DNA of 64,000 nucleotides from DASQEH01 sp963765725. Lineage in GTDB: Bacteria; Actinomycetota; Actinomycetes; Propionibacteriales; Nocardioidaceae. The notes under the pieces are model-generated. The model did not search any database. It had not been told where the DNA came from and saw only the letters and a program-made list of their open reading frames with translations. Shown here one piece after another: positions 45,322-54,612 of the stretch. The stretch spans positions 434,001 to 498,000 of the forward strand of contig CAVXXI010000003.1 of assembly GCA_963765725.1 (NCBI GenBank). Direction: 5' to 3'. Made by a program: the position numbers and the translations under genes. Numbering within the stretch: the first letter of the stretch is position 1; each line of letters begins with the position of its first letter.

Positions 45322-46951
45322 CTAGGCGAACTTGCCTGGTGTCTTCCAGATTCCAGGAAGCGCGGTTCTTTCACTGTGCCGGGTCGCCGTCCGAGCGCTG
45401 CCACCGAGTCTCAGATGACTCCGCAAGTCTCCTCCGAGGCTGACCAAGTCGATAGGAATTCCGGGGAGATCGTCGATCGCCAGGCTGAAGGGATCGGCCC
45501 CGAGGACGACGAAGTCGGCCAGTCGGCCGGCAGCGAGAGTGCCGCGATCGGGAAGATGGCAGGCATAGGCGGCGTCCGCGGTGTACATGCGGAGGGCCGA
45601 CTGCAGGTCAAGTCGTTCGTCGGGGCTGAGGACCTTGCCAAGGCGCGTGGTTCGGCTCATCGCGCACCAGATTCCGTGGAACGGGTTGGCCGCTTCCGGT
45701 TGTGACCCCGTGCTGTCGCTGTTCCCCGGAACCTTGAAGCCCCAGTCCTGGAGAGTCCTGAGCGGGGGTTGGTTGACGTCGGGCTTGGCGTCCGCGTAGC
45801 TGTAGAGGAACTGGGCCGTCCCAACCGGGACGACCCCAAGGGCACGCATGCGGGTCAGCCTGTGGTGATCGACGGGCATGTCACCAGCATGCTCGAGACG
45901 ATGCCGGCAATCATCACGCGGCCAGAGTGTCTGGGCCCGATCGACCGCGGCCAGGGCCATGTCGACGGCCTCAGTCGACTGCACATGCATCATGAGCTGC
46001 AGACCGGCACGATGCGCCTGCTCAACCTCAGCGTCAAGCTCGGACTGCGTCCACTTCAAATCGACGATCGTGCTGCCGGCGAGGTCGTGACCCGCTCCGT
46101 CGATGAAGAGTTTGATCCCTCCGACGCGAAGCCATTCGTCGCCGAATCCGGACTCCAGACCTGTGGCGGCGAGATCGCGGGAGGTCAGCACCGTGGGGCT
46201 GTGGTACCGCAGGTCGACGCGGAACGGCAGCCGGTGCTCGCGGCGGAGCGCTTGGTAAGCACGTACGCCGTCTCTGGTCGCCATGATGTCGGTCACCGTC
46301 GTCACGCCTCGAGCGGCGAACATCTCGGTGCCCAGTCGATGGATCGCCTCCGCTGTTGCGTCGACGCCGAAGTTGGGGTTGGGAAGCCAGTGGGCCAGCT
46401 CCAGGCCGCGGCCGGATGCAATGTCGACCGACGAGCCCTTCGGGAGTTGGGCGCCGTCGAGCAGCCCTGACGCTTTCGAGACCCGCCGTGTTGAGGGTGC
46501 AGACATGCATTCCGGAGTACACGACGGTAGGAATATCGGCGACAGCGGTGTCGAGGTCCTGACGCGAAATAGGACGTTGTTCCTCGACGAACTGGTGGAG
46601 CCCGAAGTCGGCGCGGCCCACGAGCCAGCCGCCCTCGGGCACCTGATGGGCGTGCTTGCGGAGGGTGTCGCAGATCTCGACGATGGAGCGGTGGGGCGGC
46701 GCGAAGCACTGGACTGCGTAGCTCAAGTGGGTTGTGGTGAGCTCGAGGTGGCAGTGCGCGTCGATGAATCCTGGAACGACCGTACGTCCCTCCAGGTCGA
46801 CGACGTCGGCCCCGTCCACGCCACTCGGGTTGCTACTCGGCGGGTCTACAGCCACGATGCGACCGTCACGGCACAGCAAGCTCCTCGCCCGCGGGCGATC
46901 TGGGTCCATCGTGTGGATGTCGCCGTTGACGAACAGCCTGTCATTGGTCAT
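45322..46951 (-). pseudogene. YtcJ-type amidohydrolase (Amidohydro_3), frame broken by one extra base
   Basis: A metal-dependent amidohydrolase. From ATG 46951 it reads LFVNGDIHTMDPDRPRARSL, then VVPGFIDAHCHLELTTTHLSY with the D-x-H-x-H metal motif near residue 65 and GMHVCTLNTAGLESV. Near 46468 one extra base shifts the frame; the rest, GLLDGAQLPKGSSVDI, VGGIKLFIDGAGHDLAGS (with the carbamylated-Lys position), HRLEHAGDMP and PGNSDSTGSQPEAANPFHGI, runs to 45322. Repair gives about 542 residues. It is close in sequence to the intact neighbour at 46992-48542 and follows it by 40 bases in the same operon. The substrate is unknown; relatives include N-substituted formamide deformylase. Confidence 0.82.
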
Positions 46952-46991
46952 GCGTTGCTCCGGTTACGACGTTGGTTGCGAGGCAATGAAG

Positions 46992-48542
46992 TCATCGGCT
47001 GAACACCACCTGACCCGCGACAACGGTGGCGTCGACAGTGACGGCACGGAGGCGATCCGCGCCTACCTCGAGCGGGTTCTCCGACAGGATCGCGAGGTCG
47101 CCGAACAGGCCAGGCCGCAGTCGCCCGCGGTCAGCCGCTGCGGGGCTCGCGTCAGCTGCCCACGCGGAGAACAGGGAAAGAGCTTCCCGGGCGGTGAGTC
47201 GTTCTGCTCGACCTTGTGAACCTGGCGCGGGCGTCATGGCGCACCACATGTTGTACAGCGGCGACGCCCCTTCGGGGACCGTCCCCGTCGTGTCGGTTCC
47301 GCCCGCGACCGGTACTCCTGCGTCCAGGAGTGCGCGTAGTGGTGTGGGCGGCGTACTTGCGCCGGACTCCGAATGGACGAAGTGCGGGGTGGCGACCAGG
47401 ATCGCGCCACTGTCGCGGAGCAGGGGGATGTCGGCCGTGTCGGCGTAATCGGCGCCGTGTTCGATCCGATGCCGGCGCGGGTTGCTTCCTGGTCGACGAC
47501 CTTCCGCAGCGTCGGCCCCCAGGATCGAACGAGCCGCCATCCGGATGCCGGTCGGCGTGACGGCGTGCATGATCACCTGGAGTCCAGTGCCGTCGGCCAA
47601 TGCCACAAGTTGGTCGAGCTCGTCTTGGGAGTACTTCAGGTCGTCGAACTGACGGTCCAGACCGTCGCCGCCCTGACCGTCGACGAACAGCTTGATTCCG
47701 GGCGTCTCGTAGCGGTCGTTCAAATCTGGCGCGCACGCCCTCAGCCCGGAAATGTCGTCGGGGTCTAAGGCCCAGGGGACGGCCGGGTAGTGGCGGAAGC
47801 GGGTCGTCAACTGGCCACTGCCGATGAGCTGTTGCACGGCCTGCATCTCCTCGACCGAGAACGGTATCGAGGAGACGGTGGTGATGCCGTGTGCCAGCAG
47901 GAGGTCGGTGTGGTGGTGGGCGAGCGCCCTTGCGACGTCGGCGGCGGGCCAAGTGGGCAGGAGGTGGAAGACCTCCGTGACGGTGCCGTTGGGTTGGCCG
48001 TCGGGGTCTCTATGCAGCGTCGACCCGGGCGGCGCCTCCCCGCTGAGCAACCCCAGTTCTCGTAGTCCAGCGGTGTTGAGCATGGCGACGTGTAGGCCGG
48101 CGAACACAGCGAGAGGACGCCGAGGGGAGATCTCGTCGAGCTCACTGCGGTGAAACAGCCGACCCTCGATCACCTTCTCCTGTAGTCCAAAGGACGAGCG
48201 ACAGACGAGCCATGGATAGTCGGGAGTCCGGTCCCGGCTCTGCCGGATGGCATCTGCGACGTCTGCGAGGCTGCGGCAGGGTGGGGCATGCGCGCCGACG
48301 AAGTAGTCCAGGCTGATGCTGCTCAGCTCGATGTGGCTGTGGGCGTCGACAAACCCAGGGACTACGGTGGCGCCAGCCAGATCGAGCACCTTGGCGTCGT
48401 GCGAGGCGGTCCGCATGCTGTGGACGCTGCCGACGGCGTGGACACGCCCATCGCGGATCAGCAAGGCTTCGGGCTGCGGCGTCCGATCGTCCAGAGTGAC
48501 GACCGGTCCTCCGGTGACCAGCAGGTCCCCAGGGTCAACCAT
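46992..48542 (-). CDS. YtcJ-type amidohydrolase (Amidohydro_3)
   Basis: A 516-residue metal-dependent hydrolase. VVPGFVDAHSHIELSSISLDYF near residues 58-79 holds the HxH metal pair; GIKLFVDGQGGDGLDRQ near 267 holds the Lys; RHRIEHGADYADTADIPLL and VPVAGGTDTTGTVPEGASPLYNMW (active-site Asp) follow; the C-terminal part rejoins the N-terminal beta-sandwich (FGDLAILSENPLEVGADRLR). Amidohydro_3 enzymes cleave amide-like bonds, as in N-substituted formamide deformylase or exoenzyme-type aminoacylases. Its start overlaps the CocE gene stop by 8 bases. A paralogue lies 40 bases downstream, so the two may act in sequence or on related compounds. Confidence 0.88.
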   Translation of the reverse strand: MVDPGDLLVTGGPVVTLDDRTPQPEALLIRDGRVHAVGSVHSMRTASHDAKVLDLAGATVVPGFVDAHSHIELSSISLDYFVGAHAPPCRSLADVADAIRQSRDRTPDYPWLVCRSSFGLQEKVIEGRLFHRSELDEISPRRPLAVFAGLHVAMLNTAGLRELGLLSGEAPPGSTLHRDPDGQPNGTVTEVFHLLPTWPAADVARALAHHHTDLLLAHGITTVSSIPFSVEEMQAVQQLIGSGQLTTRFRHYPAVPWALDPDDISGLRACAPDLNDRYETPGIKLFVDGQGGDGLDRQFDDLKYSQDELDQLVALADGTGLQVIMHAVTPTGIRMAARSILGADAAEGRRPGSNPRRHRIEHGADYADTADIPLLRDSGAILVATPHFVHSESGASTPPTPLRALLDAGVPVAGGTDTTGTVPEGASPLYNMWCAMTPAPGSQGRAERLTAREALSLFSAWAADASPAAADRGRLRPGLFGDLAILSENPLEVGADRLRAVTVDATVVAGQVVFSR

Positions 48543-50200
48543 CTCGAGGAAGCACCGTCAGCTCGAGGTACGGTACGGCGTCACGCGTCCGGCGGAGGGT
48601 CTGGGTAGTGACCGTGGTGTCCACCGCGAGCCACGCGTTCTCCACGGTGCCGGGGTGGGGGACGTACTCGGGGAAGTCGCTGCTGCACAAGGGTGAGCCG
48701 CAGCCGGTGTCCGGGGCCCAGTCTGTAGCCCGAATGGCCCATCTCGACACGCAACAGCCGTTCGCCGCTGGTGTCGAGGAGCTCCGCTTGTCCGCGCACG
48801 ATCATGTGACAGGCGCCGTCCGGACGGAGGTCGAAAAGCTTGGCGAACAGATGAGTCGTGGGAGCGGTCGACGCGATGCCGACGAACAGGTCGACTGGGC
48901 CGGCGATGTCCAGGGGCGTCTCCGAGACAGACGTCATGAAGGTCAAGACATCTGGCCTGTCGGCAAGGCTGGCCTCGTCCGGGTACTCGTGCAGGTATGC
49001 GAAGCTGTTCGGCACCGCCGACGGAATCAGCTCGGCGGGGTCATGGTGCCATTCCACCTGGTCGAGCCCGGCAGGCTCTTCCCAGACGAGGGATCCGCCT
49101 GATCCGGTGGCCGACGGCAGATCGTCCAGGAAGAGGCGCACCGGCGCGGAGTTCTCCGGAGGCCATCGGCTCGCCTCGCGGAACCCGACGTGGCCGAGGT
49201 GCCAGCGCACACGCGGCAGCGACTCCGCTGGGCGTTCACCCTTGAGGAAGACGTCGTAGAAGTCGAGCGCTGGGTCGAAGTAGCCGGCCAACATCCGGTC
49301 CAGGGCTTCCTCGTTGACGCCGTGGTCGTCTGCTTCAGTGATCGGAGCCAGCGACAGGTGGTAGTTCTCGTGGTCGTGGGAGTCCGCGATGAGGTACTGC
49401 ACGGCGGCCCACGCAGGGTTGTCATGCAGCGCTTCGTAGTCGCGCATCGAGAGGGTCGCGAGATTGTCGAACCATCCCACCGCGTGCAGGACGGGGACGG
49501 GCCTGGCGGCGAATGGGTGTCCGTCGGGGTAGACGGGCACAGGCAGCAGTCGTGGCGCCATCATGTCCAAGGTGGCCGACCGGCTCCCGAGCGCCGTGTA
49601 GGCCGGCTCGAAGACGTTCATCAACGGGCGTACGGACCAGTCGAGCTGGAAGTCGTAGATGTAGTTGTCGACCCAGTAGTGGGACATGTACTCGCCGAGC
49701 ACGAGCCAGTCGATGTCGCGGACCCCGTCACCCTCCGTCGCGGGCGTCCCGAGGCTGGCGCTCGTGACACGGGGGACGATCGCGCGAAGTGCCGGATGGC
49801 TGCTGCTCACGGCAGCCCACTGGGTGAACCCGTAGTACGAGTCTCCGAACATCCCTACGATGCCGTTGCACCAAGGCTGCTTGCTCACCCAGTCGATCGA
49901 GTCGTACCCGTCGTTGGCCTCGTGAACCCAACCGAGCGTCACTCCTTCGGAGCGGAACTTGCCGCGCACGTCTTGAACGACCATCGCATAGCCACGTGCG
50001 GTGGCCCGCTTCGCGATGTGCTCGAAGAAGACGTAGCGACTGTTCTTGTCGTAGGGCAGTCGCACCAAGATGGCGGGGAGGCGGTCATGCGAGTCGGGCA
50101 GGTAGACGTCGGTGGCGAGCCGGATGCCGTCGCGCATCGCCACCATGTGCTCGGTGGCGGTCTCGGGAACGTCCTCGGCCTCGACCCGAATGAAGTCCAT
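48535..50200 (-). pseudogene. CocE/NonD family hydrolase (X-Pro dipeptidyl-peptidase fold), frame broken by one extra base
   Basis: A serine hydrolase of the cocaine esterase/glutaryl acylase group. The alpha/beta domain has YAMVVQDVRGKFRSEG and GIVGMFGDSYYGFTQWAAVSS with the nucleophile Ser (G-x-S-Y) near residues 120-130; the His and Asp lie in IADSHDHENYH and FDPALDFYD. The C-terminal jelly-roll domain (GPVDLFVGIASTAPTTHLFAKLFDLRPDG) is present, but near 48687-48690 an extra base shifts the frame, and the end CSSDFPEYVPHPGTVENAWL to LELTVLPRDG is in another frame. Repair gives about 554 residues. The ATG at 50200 is used; one at 50212 is equally possible. It is the first gene of the leftward operon and is divergent from tetR. 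Confidence 0.82.
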
Positions 50201-50304
50201 GGGCGCTACCATCCTTCCCCTCGGGGTGGCCCGCAACCACGGCGGCAGCGATGCTGCCGTCGGATGCGCCGGTGATTGAGCGGGACGATCGCAGAGCACA
50301 GACT

Positions 50305-50326
50305 AGATTGTCAACGCTGACGAACT
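50305..50326. promoter_or_regulatory. Predicted TetR operator site 1
   Basis: AGATTGTCA-acgc-TGACGAACT, a 22-bp imperfect palindrome in the space between the divergent tetR and CocE genes, 48 bases from the tetR start. It shares the AGTTnGTCA-N4-TGACnAACT plan with sites at 51029 and 56899. Confidence 0.6.
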
Positions 50327-50373
50327 ATCCTCAGTTCGACTCCTGCTGAGACCGCCGATGACGAGGAGCAGAG

Positions 50374-51021
50374 ATGGGCCGGCCAAGCTTGGCGGAGCAA
50401 CGTCGCGACGAGATCCTTGCCGCTGTCGGTCGGTGTGTCGCCCGCTATGGCGTCGCGGGAACCACGTTGGAACGCGTGTCGAGCGAGGCGGGTCTCAGCC
50501 GGGGACACGTCCGCCACTATCTGGGCAACCGCGACGCCTTGATCACCGCCTTTGCCGACCAGGTAGGAGAGCACTACGTCACCACTATGAAGCACGCCCG
50601 CTCGACCGCCCCCGAGGGTGGGCAGTCGACCGCCCTACTGGCTGTGCTCTTCGGCTCGGCATGGGCTCCAAGCGAGGATAATCCGGCCATCGACGCGCTT
50701 CTCGGTGCGGCCGCGACCGACGAAGCCTTGTCGGAGCGCATGCGCTTGTCGTATCTGGAAATGGAAGCGCTGGTGACCTCCGCACTCCGTGCCGACTTTC
50801 CTTCGGCGCCGCCGGCGAGATGCCGGCAGACCTCCTATGCCCTGATATCGATGGCATTCGGAAACTCGACTCTGTCGCAGCTCGGTTTTCCAGTGAGCCG
50901 CAGGCGGGCAGCCCGTGCCATCGCCGCTGCGCTGCTCGATCTCATGAGCGCCCCCGAGCCGCGATGCGCAGAGTCGGGTTCCGCGGGTCAGGCTCGGCCC
51001 GACTCTTCTTCGGGAGTCTGA
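50374..51021 (+). CDS. TetR family transcriptional regulator
   Basis: A 215-residue repressor. The N-terminal helix-turn-helix is clear: MGRPSLAEQRRDEILAAVGR, then GVAGTTLERVSSEAGLSRGHVRHYLGNRDAL (recognition helix near residues 40-55). The ligand-binding domain is of the BetI-like TetR_C_6 type, with SAWAPSEDNPAIDALLGAA and RAARAIAAALLDLM. Predicted to repress this cluster until an inducer, perhaps the transported compound, binds. A matching palindrome lies before its own start, before the ABC operon and before the amidohydrolase pair. Confidence 0.88.
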   Translation: MGRPSLAEQRRDEILAAVGRCVARYGVAGTTLERVSSEAGLSRGHVRHYLGNRDALITAFADQVGEHYVTTMKHARSTAPEGGQSTALLAVLFGSAWAPSEDNPAIDALLGAAATDEALSERMRLSYLEMEALVTSALRADFPSAPPARCRQTSYALISMAFGNSTLSQLGFPVSRRRAARAIAAALLDLMSAPEPRCAESGSAGQARPDSSSGV

Positions 51022-51028
51022 CCTGGTT

Positions 51029-51050
51029 ACTTAGGCACACTTGACCAACA
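51029..51050. promoter_or_regulatory. Predicted TetR operator site 2
   Basis: ACTTAGGCA-cact-TGACCAACA, 85 bases upstream of the substrate-binding protein gene. The right half matches the consensus strongly (8 of 9) and the left half weakly (6 of 9). Confidence 0.5.
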
Positions 51051-51134
51051 ACTCCGGGCCGTGTCAGCATCGCCGCACCGGAATAAGCACCCCCCTCGCC
51101 ACAGCTCGGCTGCCCTGGCCGGTTCGGAGGACCC

Positions 51135-52817
51135 ATGAAACCCCCCTCGACTGACGGCGGTTCTTTCAGCGGGCGTCGACTCCGGCTGCTCGGCGTGGGT
51201 CTCGCCCTGACGCTCGCGGCGTCCGCCTGCTCCGGCGGCAACTCGAACAATTCCGGCGACAGCGGAAGTCAGAAGTCCTCCGCAGCCCTCGTCACCACGA
51301 GTCCGCCCGCGAAGAGCGACCTGGACCACCTGACGTGGGACCTGCCGACGGGCGAGCCCACCACACTCGACTACGTGAAGGCGGGCGACTACAGCCCCGA
51401 CACGGTCATCTCGAACCTGTGTGACTCGCTGTTGCGGCTCAAACCGGACTTCTCCATCGGCCCGAATCTGGCCACCGCCTGGAAGTACAGCCCCGATCAC
51501 CTCACGTTGACCTACTCGCTGCGGTCGGACGTCACGTTCTGGGACGGGAAGCCGCTGACGTCGGCTGACGTGGTCTACAGCATGGACCGCAACACCGATC
51601 CCAAGAACGACCCGATCAACGGCGGCTTCTACGCCAACGTCGCCTCGATCGACGCCAATGGTCCCCATCAGGTGGTCGTCCACTTCAAGAAGCCTGACGA
51701 GCTGTTCAACAAGGAGATGTCGACGGTCGCCGGTGATGTTTCCGAGATGGCCTTCACGAAGGCAGCCGGCAGCAAGTACGGAACCGCCCAGGGCGGGGTC
51801 ATGTGCTCGGGACCGTTCAAGCTCGACAAGTGGTCGGCCGGCAGCAACATCACCCTCAGCGCGAACGAAAACTACTGGAACCCCGAGTACAAGGCCCGGG
51901 CCAAGAGCGTCACCATCGACTTCATCACCGACACCAGCAATCTTGTGCAGGCCTTGAAGTCCGGCGAGGTGGACGGCACCTACGAGACTCCTACCGTCGC
52001 CCTGCCCGCTCTGACCTCTGACGGTGGCGGCAACGTGTACCAGGGTCCGAGCCTGGCGATCTACGAGCTCGTCGCGAACGCACCAGGTCCGGGCAGCGAC
52101 CCCAAGATCAAGCAGGCCCTGGGCATGGTCATCGACCGAGCAGCCCTCGCCAAGGCCGTCTTCAACGGGGCCGCCGAACCAAACTACACATTCATCCCCA
52201 AGACCGCCTGGGACCCTACGGGCAAGGCCGTCTACCAGAAGGCATGGGAGGCCCTCGACCTCCCCACCACGGTCGATGTCGCCTCTGCCAAGAAGGTCAT
52301 CGCCGGCGACCCGAACACCAGCAAGGACATCAGGCTGGCCCTGCTCGCCGGCGACCAGACCGAGATCAACACGGCCACTCTGATCCAGCAGGAGGCAGCG
52401 TCCATCGGACTGCACGTCAAGCTCGTGCAGCTCCAGCCTCTGCAGTTCTCGAACGCGTTCTACGTTCCGTCCGCCCGTAAGGGGATCGACCTGATCCTGA
52501 CCAAGGGGTACCTGGACGTACAGGATCCACTCGACTACCTGGGTCTTGTCGTGCTGCCGACCTCGCTGTTCAACTGGATCGGCTACAGCGACGCCACCGT
52601 GACACAGAACGTGGCCAAGGCGATCTCCACGTTCGACGACACCCAGCGGGCGAAGCTGATCACACAGGCTCAGGCCCAGTACGAGGGCGCGCACTTCATG
52701 ATCCCGATGCTGAGCCTTCACGAGGTGCTGTACATGAACAAGAAGATCACCGGCGCTCCGGTGTCCTTCGCCTACATCTACGAGCCTTCGCTGGCAACGG
52801 TCGGTGGAGCGGGGTAG
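51135..52817 (+). CDS. ABC transporter substrate-binding lipoprotein (SBP_bac_5, Dpp/Opp type)
   Basis: A 560-residue extracellular binding protein. The signal peptide RLLGVGLALTLAASAC ends in a lipobox with Cys at about residue 33, followed by a Ser/Asn-rich linker. The SBP_bac_5 fold is shown by LTWDLPTGEPTTLDYVKAGD, LATAWKYSPDHLTLTYSLR, VTFWDGKPLTSADVVYSMDR and NENYWNPEYKARAKSVTIDF. It captures the substrate outside the cell, usually a peptide, opine or glycoside of modest size. The gene opens a five-gene ABC operon; its TAG overlaps the permease GTG by one base. Confidence 0.93.
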   Translation: MKPPSTDGGSFSGRRLRLLGVGLALTLAASACSGGNSNNSGDSGSQKSSAALVTTSPPAKSDLDHLTWDLPTGEPTTLDYVKAGDYSPDTVISNLCDSLLRLKPDFSIGPNLATAWKYSPDHLTLTYSLRSDVTFWDGKPLTSADVVYSMDRNTDPKNDPINGGFYANVASIDANGPHQVVVHFKKPDELFNKEMSTVAGDVSEMAFTKAAGSKYGTAQGGVMCSGPFKLDKWSAGSNITLSANENYWNPEYKARAKSVTIDFITDTSNLVQALKSGEVDGTYETPTVALPALTSDGGGNVYQGPSLAIYELVANAPGPGSDPKIKQALGMVIDRAALAKAVFNGAAEPNYTFIPKTAWDPTGKAVYQKAWEALDLPTTVDVASAKKVIAGDPNTSKDIRLALLAGDQTEINTATLIQQEAASIGLHVKLVQLQPLQFSNAFYVPSARKGIDLILTKGYLDVQDPLDYLGLVVLPTSLFNWIGYSDATVTQNVAKAISTFDDTQRAKLITQAQAQYEGAHFMIPMLSLHEVLYMNKKITGAPVSFAYIYEPSLATVGGAG

Positions 52818-53758
52818 TGCGACGGCAGCTCGGCCGGATCATCGGCGGCGCCCTTGCCACGTTCCTGGTGGCGAGCCTGGTCATCTATTTCGCGTTGGAC
52901 CTGGCCCCCGGGGACCCGGCGACGGCGCTGGCCGGGAACCGGGCGACACCACAGATGATCGCGAACATCCGCCACCAGTACGGCCTTGACCGCCCGCTGC
53001 CGGTCCGGTACGTGTCATGGCTCGCAGACGCACTCCATGGGAACTTCGGCGAGTCGTTGCAGTTCCATCAGAGTGTGGGCTCGCTGCTGGCGCCTCGGGT
53101 GGTGGTCACCCTGTGGCTGGTGGTCTACGCGTCGGCGATCATCCTGGTGGTCGGGATCGGTGCCGGGCTGCTTCCTTCATTCGTGCGGCGCAGCAATGTC
53201 GTGGTCACGGTCCTGGCGAGCGTCGGCATAGCGGTGCCCACCTTTGTGGCGGCGATGATTCTCATCCAGGTGTTCGCTCTCGACCTTGGCTGGTTCCCCA
53301 CGACTGGCAGCGGCCAGGGGGGCGTTGCTCAGCGCGTCTTGCACCTGACGCTTCCGGCGATCGCTCTGGCCCTGTCGTGGTCTGCCTACGTCGGGCAGAT
53401 CACGCGAGCCAGTGTGCGGGAGCAGGAGCGGCTGGAGCACGTGGACACGGCGCGTGGCCGTGGCCTTCCCCCGTTGACGGTGTTTCGCAGGCACGTGCTG
53501 CGGAATGCCTCGGTGCCGATCGTGACCATCTCCGGGTTGACTGTCGCAGGGCTGATAGCGGGCTCGATAGTGGTCGAGACCGCCTTCAACCTCGGCGGAA
53601 TGGGATCTCTACTGGTGCAGTCGGTGTCGGCCAAGGACTCCAACGTCGTGTTGGCCGTGAGCCTGATCCTCGTGGCCGCGTTCGTCGTGGCAAACACCGT
53701 CGCCGATGTGGCGCAGCTCGCGCTCGACCCACGGGTCCGTGCGAAGGTGGCAACGTGA
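52817..53758 (+). CDS. ABC transporter permease, DppB type
   Basis: A 313-residue membrane permease with six predicted segments. The N-terminal helix and periplasmic loop (LDLAPGDPATALAGNRATPQMI, YGLDRPLPVRYVSWL) are typical of DppB. The EAA loop, which meets the ATPases, is ARGRGLPPLTVFRRHVLRNA near residues 213-232. It pairs with the following DppC-like permease to form the channel. It overlaps its neighbours by 1 and 4 bases (TAGTG and GTGA), so the operon is tightly coupled. Confidence 0.93.
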   Translation: MRRQLGRIIGGALATFLVASLVIYFALDLAPGDPATALAGNRATPQMIANIRHQYGLDRPLPVRYVSWLADALHGNFGESLQFHQSVGSLLAPRVVVTLWLVVYASAIILVVGIGAGLLPSFVRRSNVVVTVLASVGIAVPTFVAAMILIQVFALDLGWFPTTGSGQGGVAQRVLHLTLPAIALALSWSAYVGQITRASVREQERLEHVDTARGRGLPPLTVFRRHVLRNASVPIVTISGLTVAGLIAGSIVVETAFNLGGMGSLLVQSVSAKDSNVVLAVSLILVAAFVVANTVADVAQLALDPRVRAKVAT

Positions 53759-54612
53759 GTGTTGTCGTCAACCCGACTGTCGTCGTCGAGTCCTCGGAGT
53801 CAGAGCGGGCCAGGCGTGACCCCGTACTCGTCGTGCTCGGGGCACTCATTGTGCTCATCGTCTGTGCCGCCGTGTTCGCACCGTGGGTCGCCCCGTTCTC
53901 GCCGGATCAGACCGACATCCTGAACACCAATGCGGCTCCCAGTGCCAGTCATCTGCTCGGAACAGACAGCCTAGGCCGCGACATCTTGTCGCGCCTGCTC
54001 TACGGAGCCCGACTGAGCTTGCTCGGGCCGGCACTGATCATCGTCTTCGCCACGCTGGCCGGTGTCACGCTCGCCATCAGTTCGGTCTGGATCGGCGGGT
54101 GGTACGACGTCGCCGTCTCGAGGTTCCTGGACCTGCTGTTCGCCATACCCGGACTGCTGGTCGCCATCTTGGCCGTGGCAGTGATCGGACCCGGGCTCTT
54201 GGCGCCGGTGGTCGCCCTCTCGCTGGCGTACACCCCGTACATCGCCCGGGTGCTGCGATCGGTCGCGCTGCGCGAGCGACATCTCGCCTACATCGAGTCG
54301 AGCAGGTTGATCGGCTTCTCCGGGTGGACGATCTGTACCCGTCAGCTTCTGCCCAACGTCACCTCGCTGATCCGGGCTCAGGCGACGATCGCCTTCGGAG
54401 CGGCCCTCGTTGACCTCGCAGCGGTGTCCTACCTAGGACTGGGCGTCCAGCCACCGACGTCCGAGTGGGGGATCATGGTGGCCGACGGCCAGTCCTCGTT
54501 GCTGAACGGGTATCCGTCGGAGTCGGTGTCAGCAGGGGTGATGATCGTCGTCGTCGTCGTCTTGGTGAACCTGCTCGGCGAACGGCTGGCGGCGAGGGCG
54601 GAGATCGGCTGA
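53755..54612 (+). CDS. ABC transporter permease, DppC type
   Basis: A 285-residue second permease subunit. After a polar N-terminus and the first membrane segment (VLVVLGALIVLIVCAAVFAPW), the sequence APSASHLLGTDSLGRDILSRLLYGARLSL is the DppC/OppC hallmark. The EAA loop is SSRLIGFSGWTICTRQLLPN near residues 181-200. The GTG start overlaps the previous stop, and its TGA overlaps the ATG of the ATPase gene. Confidence 0.93.
   Translation: MSVVVNPTVVVESSESERARRDPVLVVLGALIVLIVCAAVFAPWVAPFSPDQTDILNTNAAPSASHLLGTDSLGRDILSRLLYGARLSLLGPALIIVFATLAGVTLAISSVWIGGWYDVAVSRFLDLLFAIPGLLVAILAVAVIGPGLLAPVVALSLAYTPYIARVLRSVALRERHLAYIESSRLIGFSGWTICTRQLLPNVTSLIRAQATIAFGAALVDLAAVSYLGLGVQPPTSEWGIMVADGQSSLLNGYPSESVSAGVMIVVVVVLVNLLGERLAARAEIG

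Noticed and set aside
51027..52721. Long 564-codon minus-strand frame opposite the substrate-binding protein
   Set aside because: It is an antisense shadow of a gene with clear signal peptide and SBP_bac_5 motifs.
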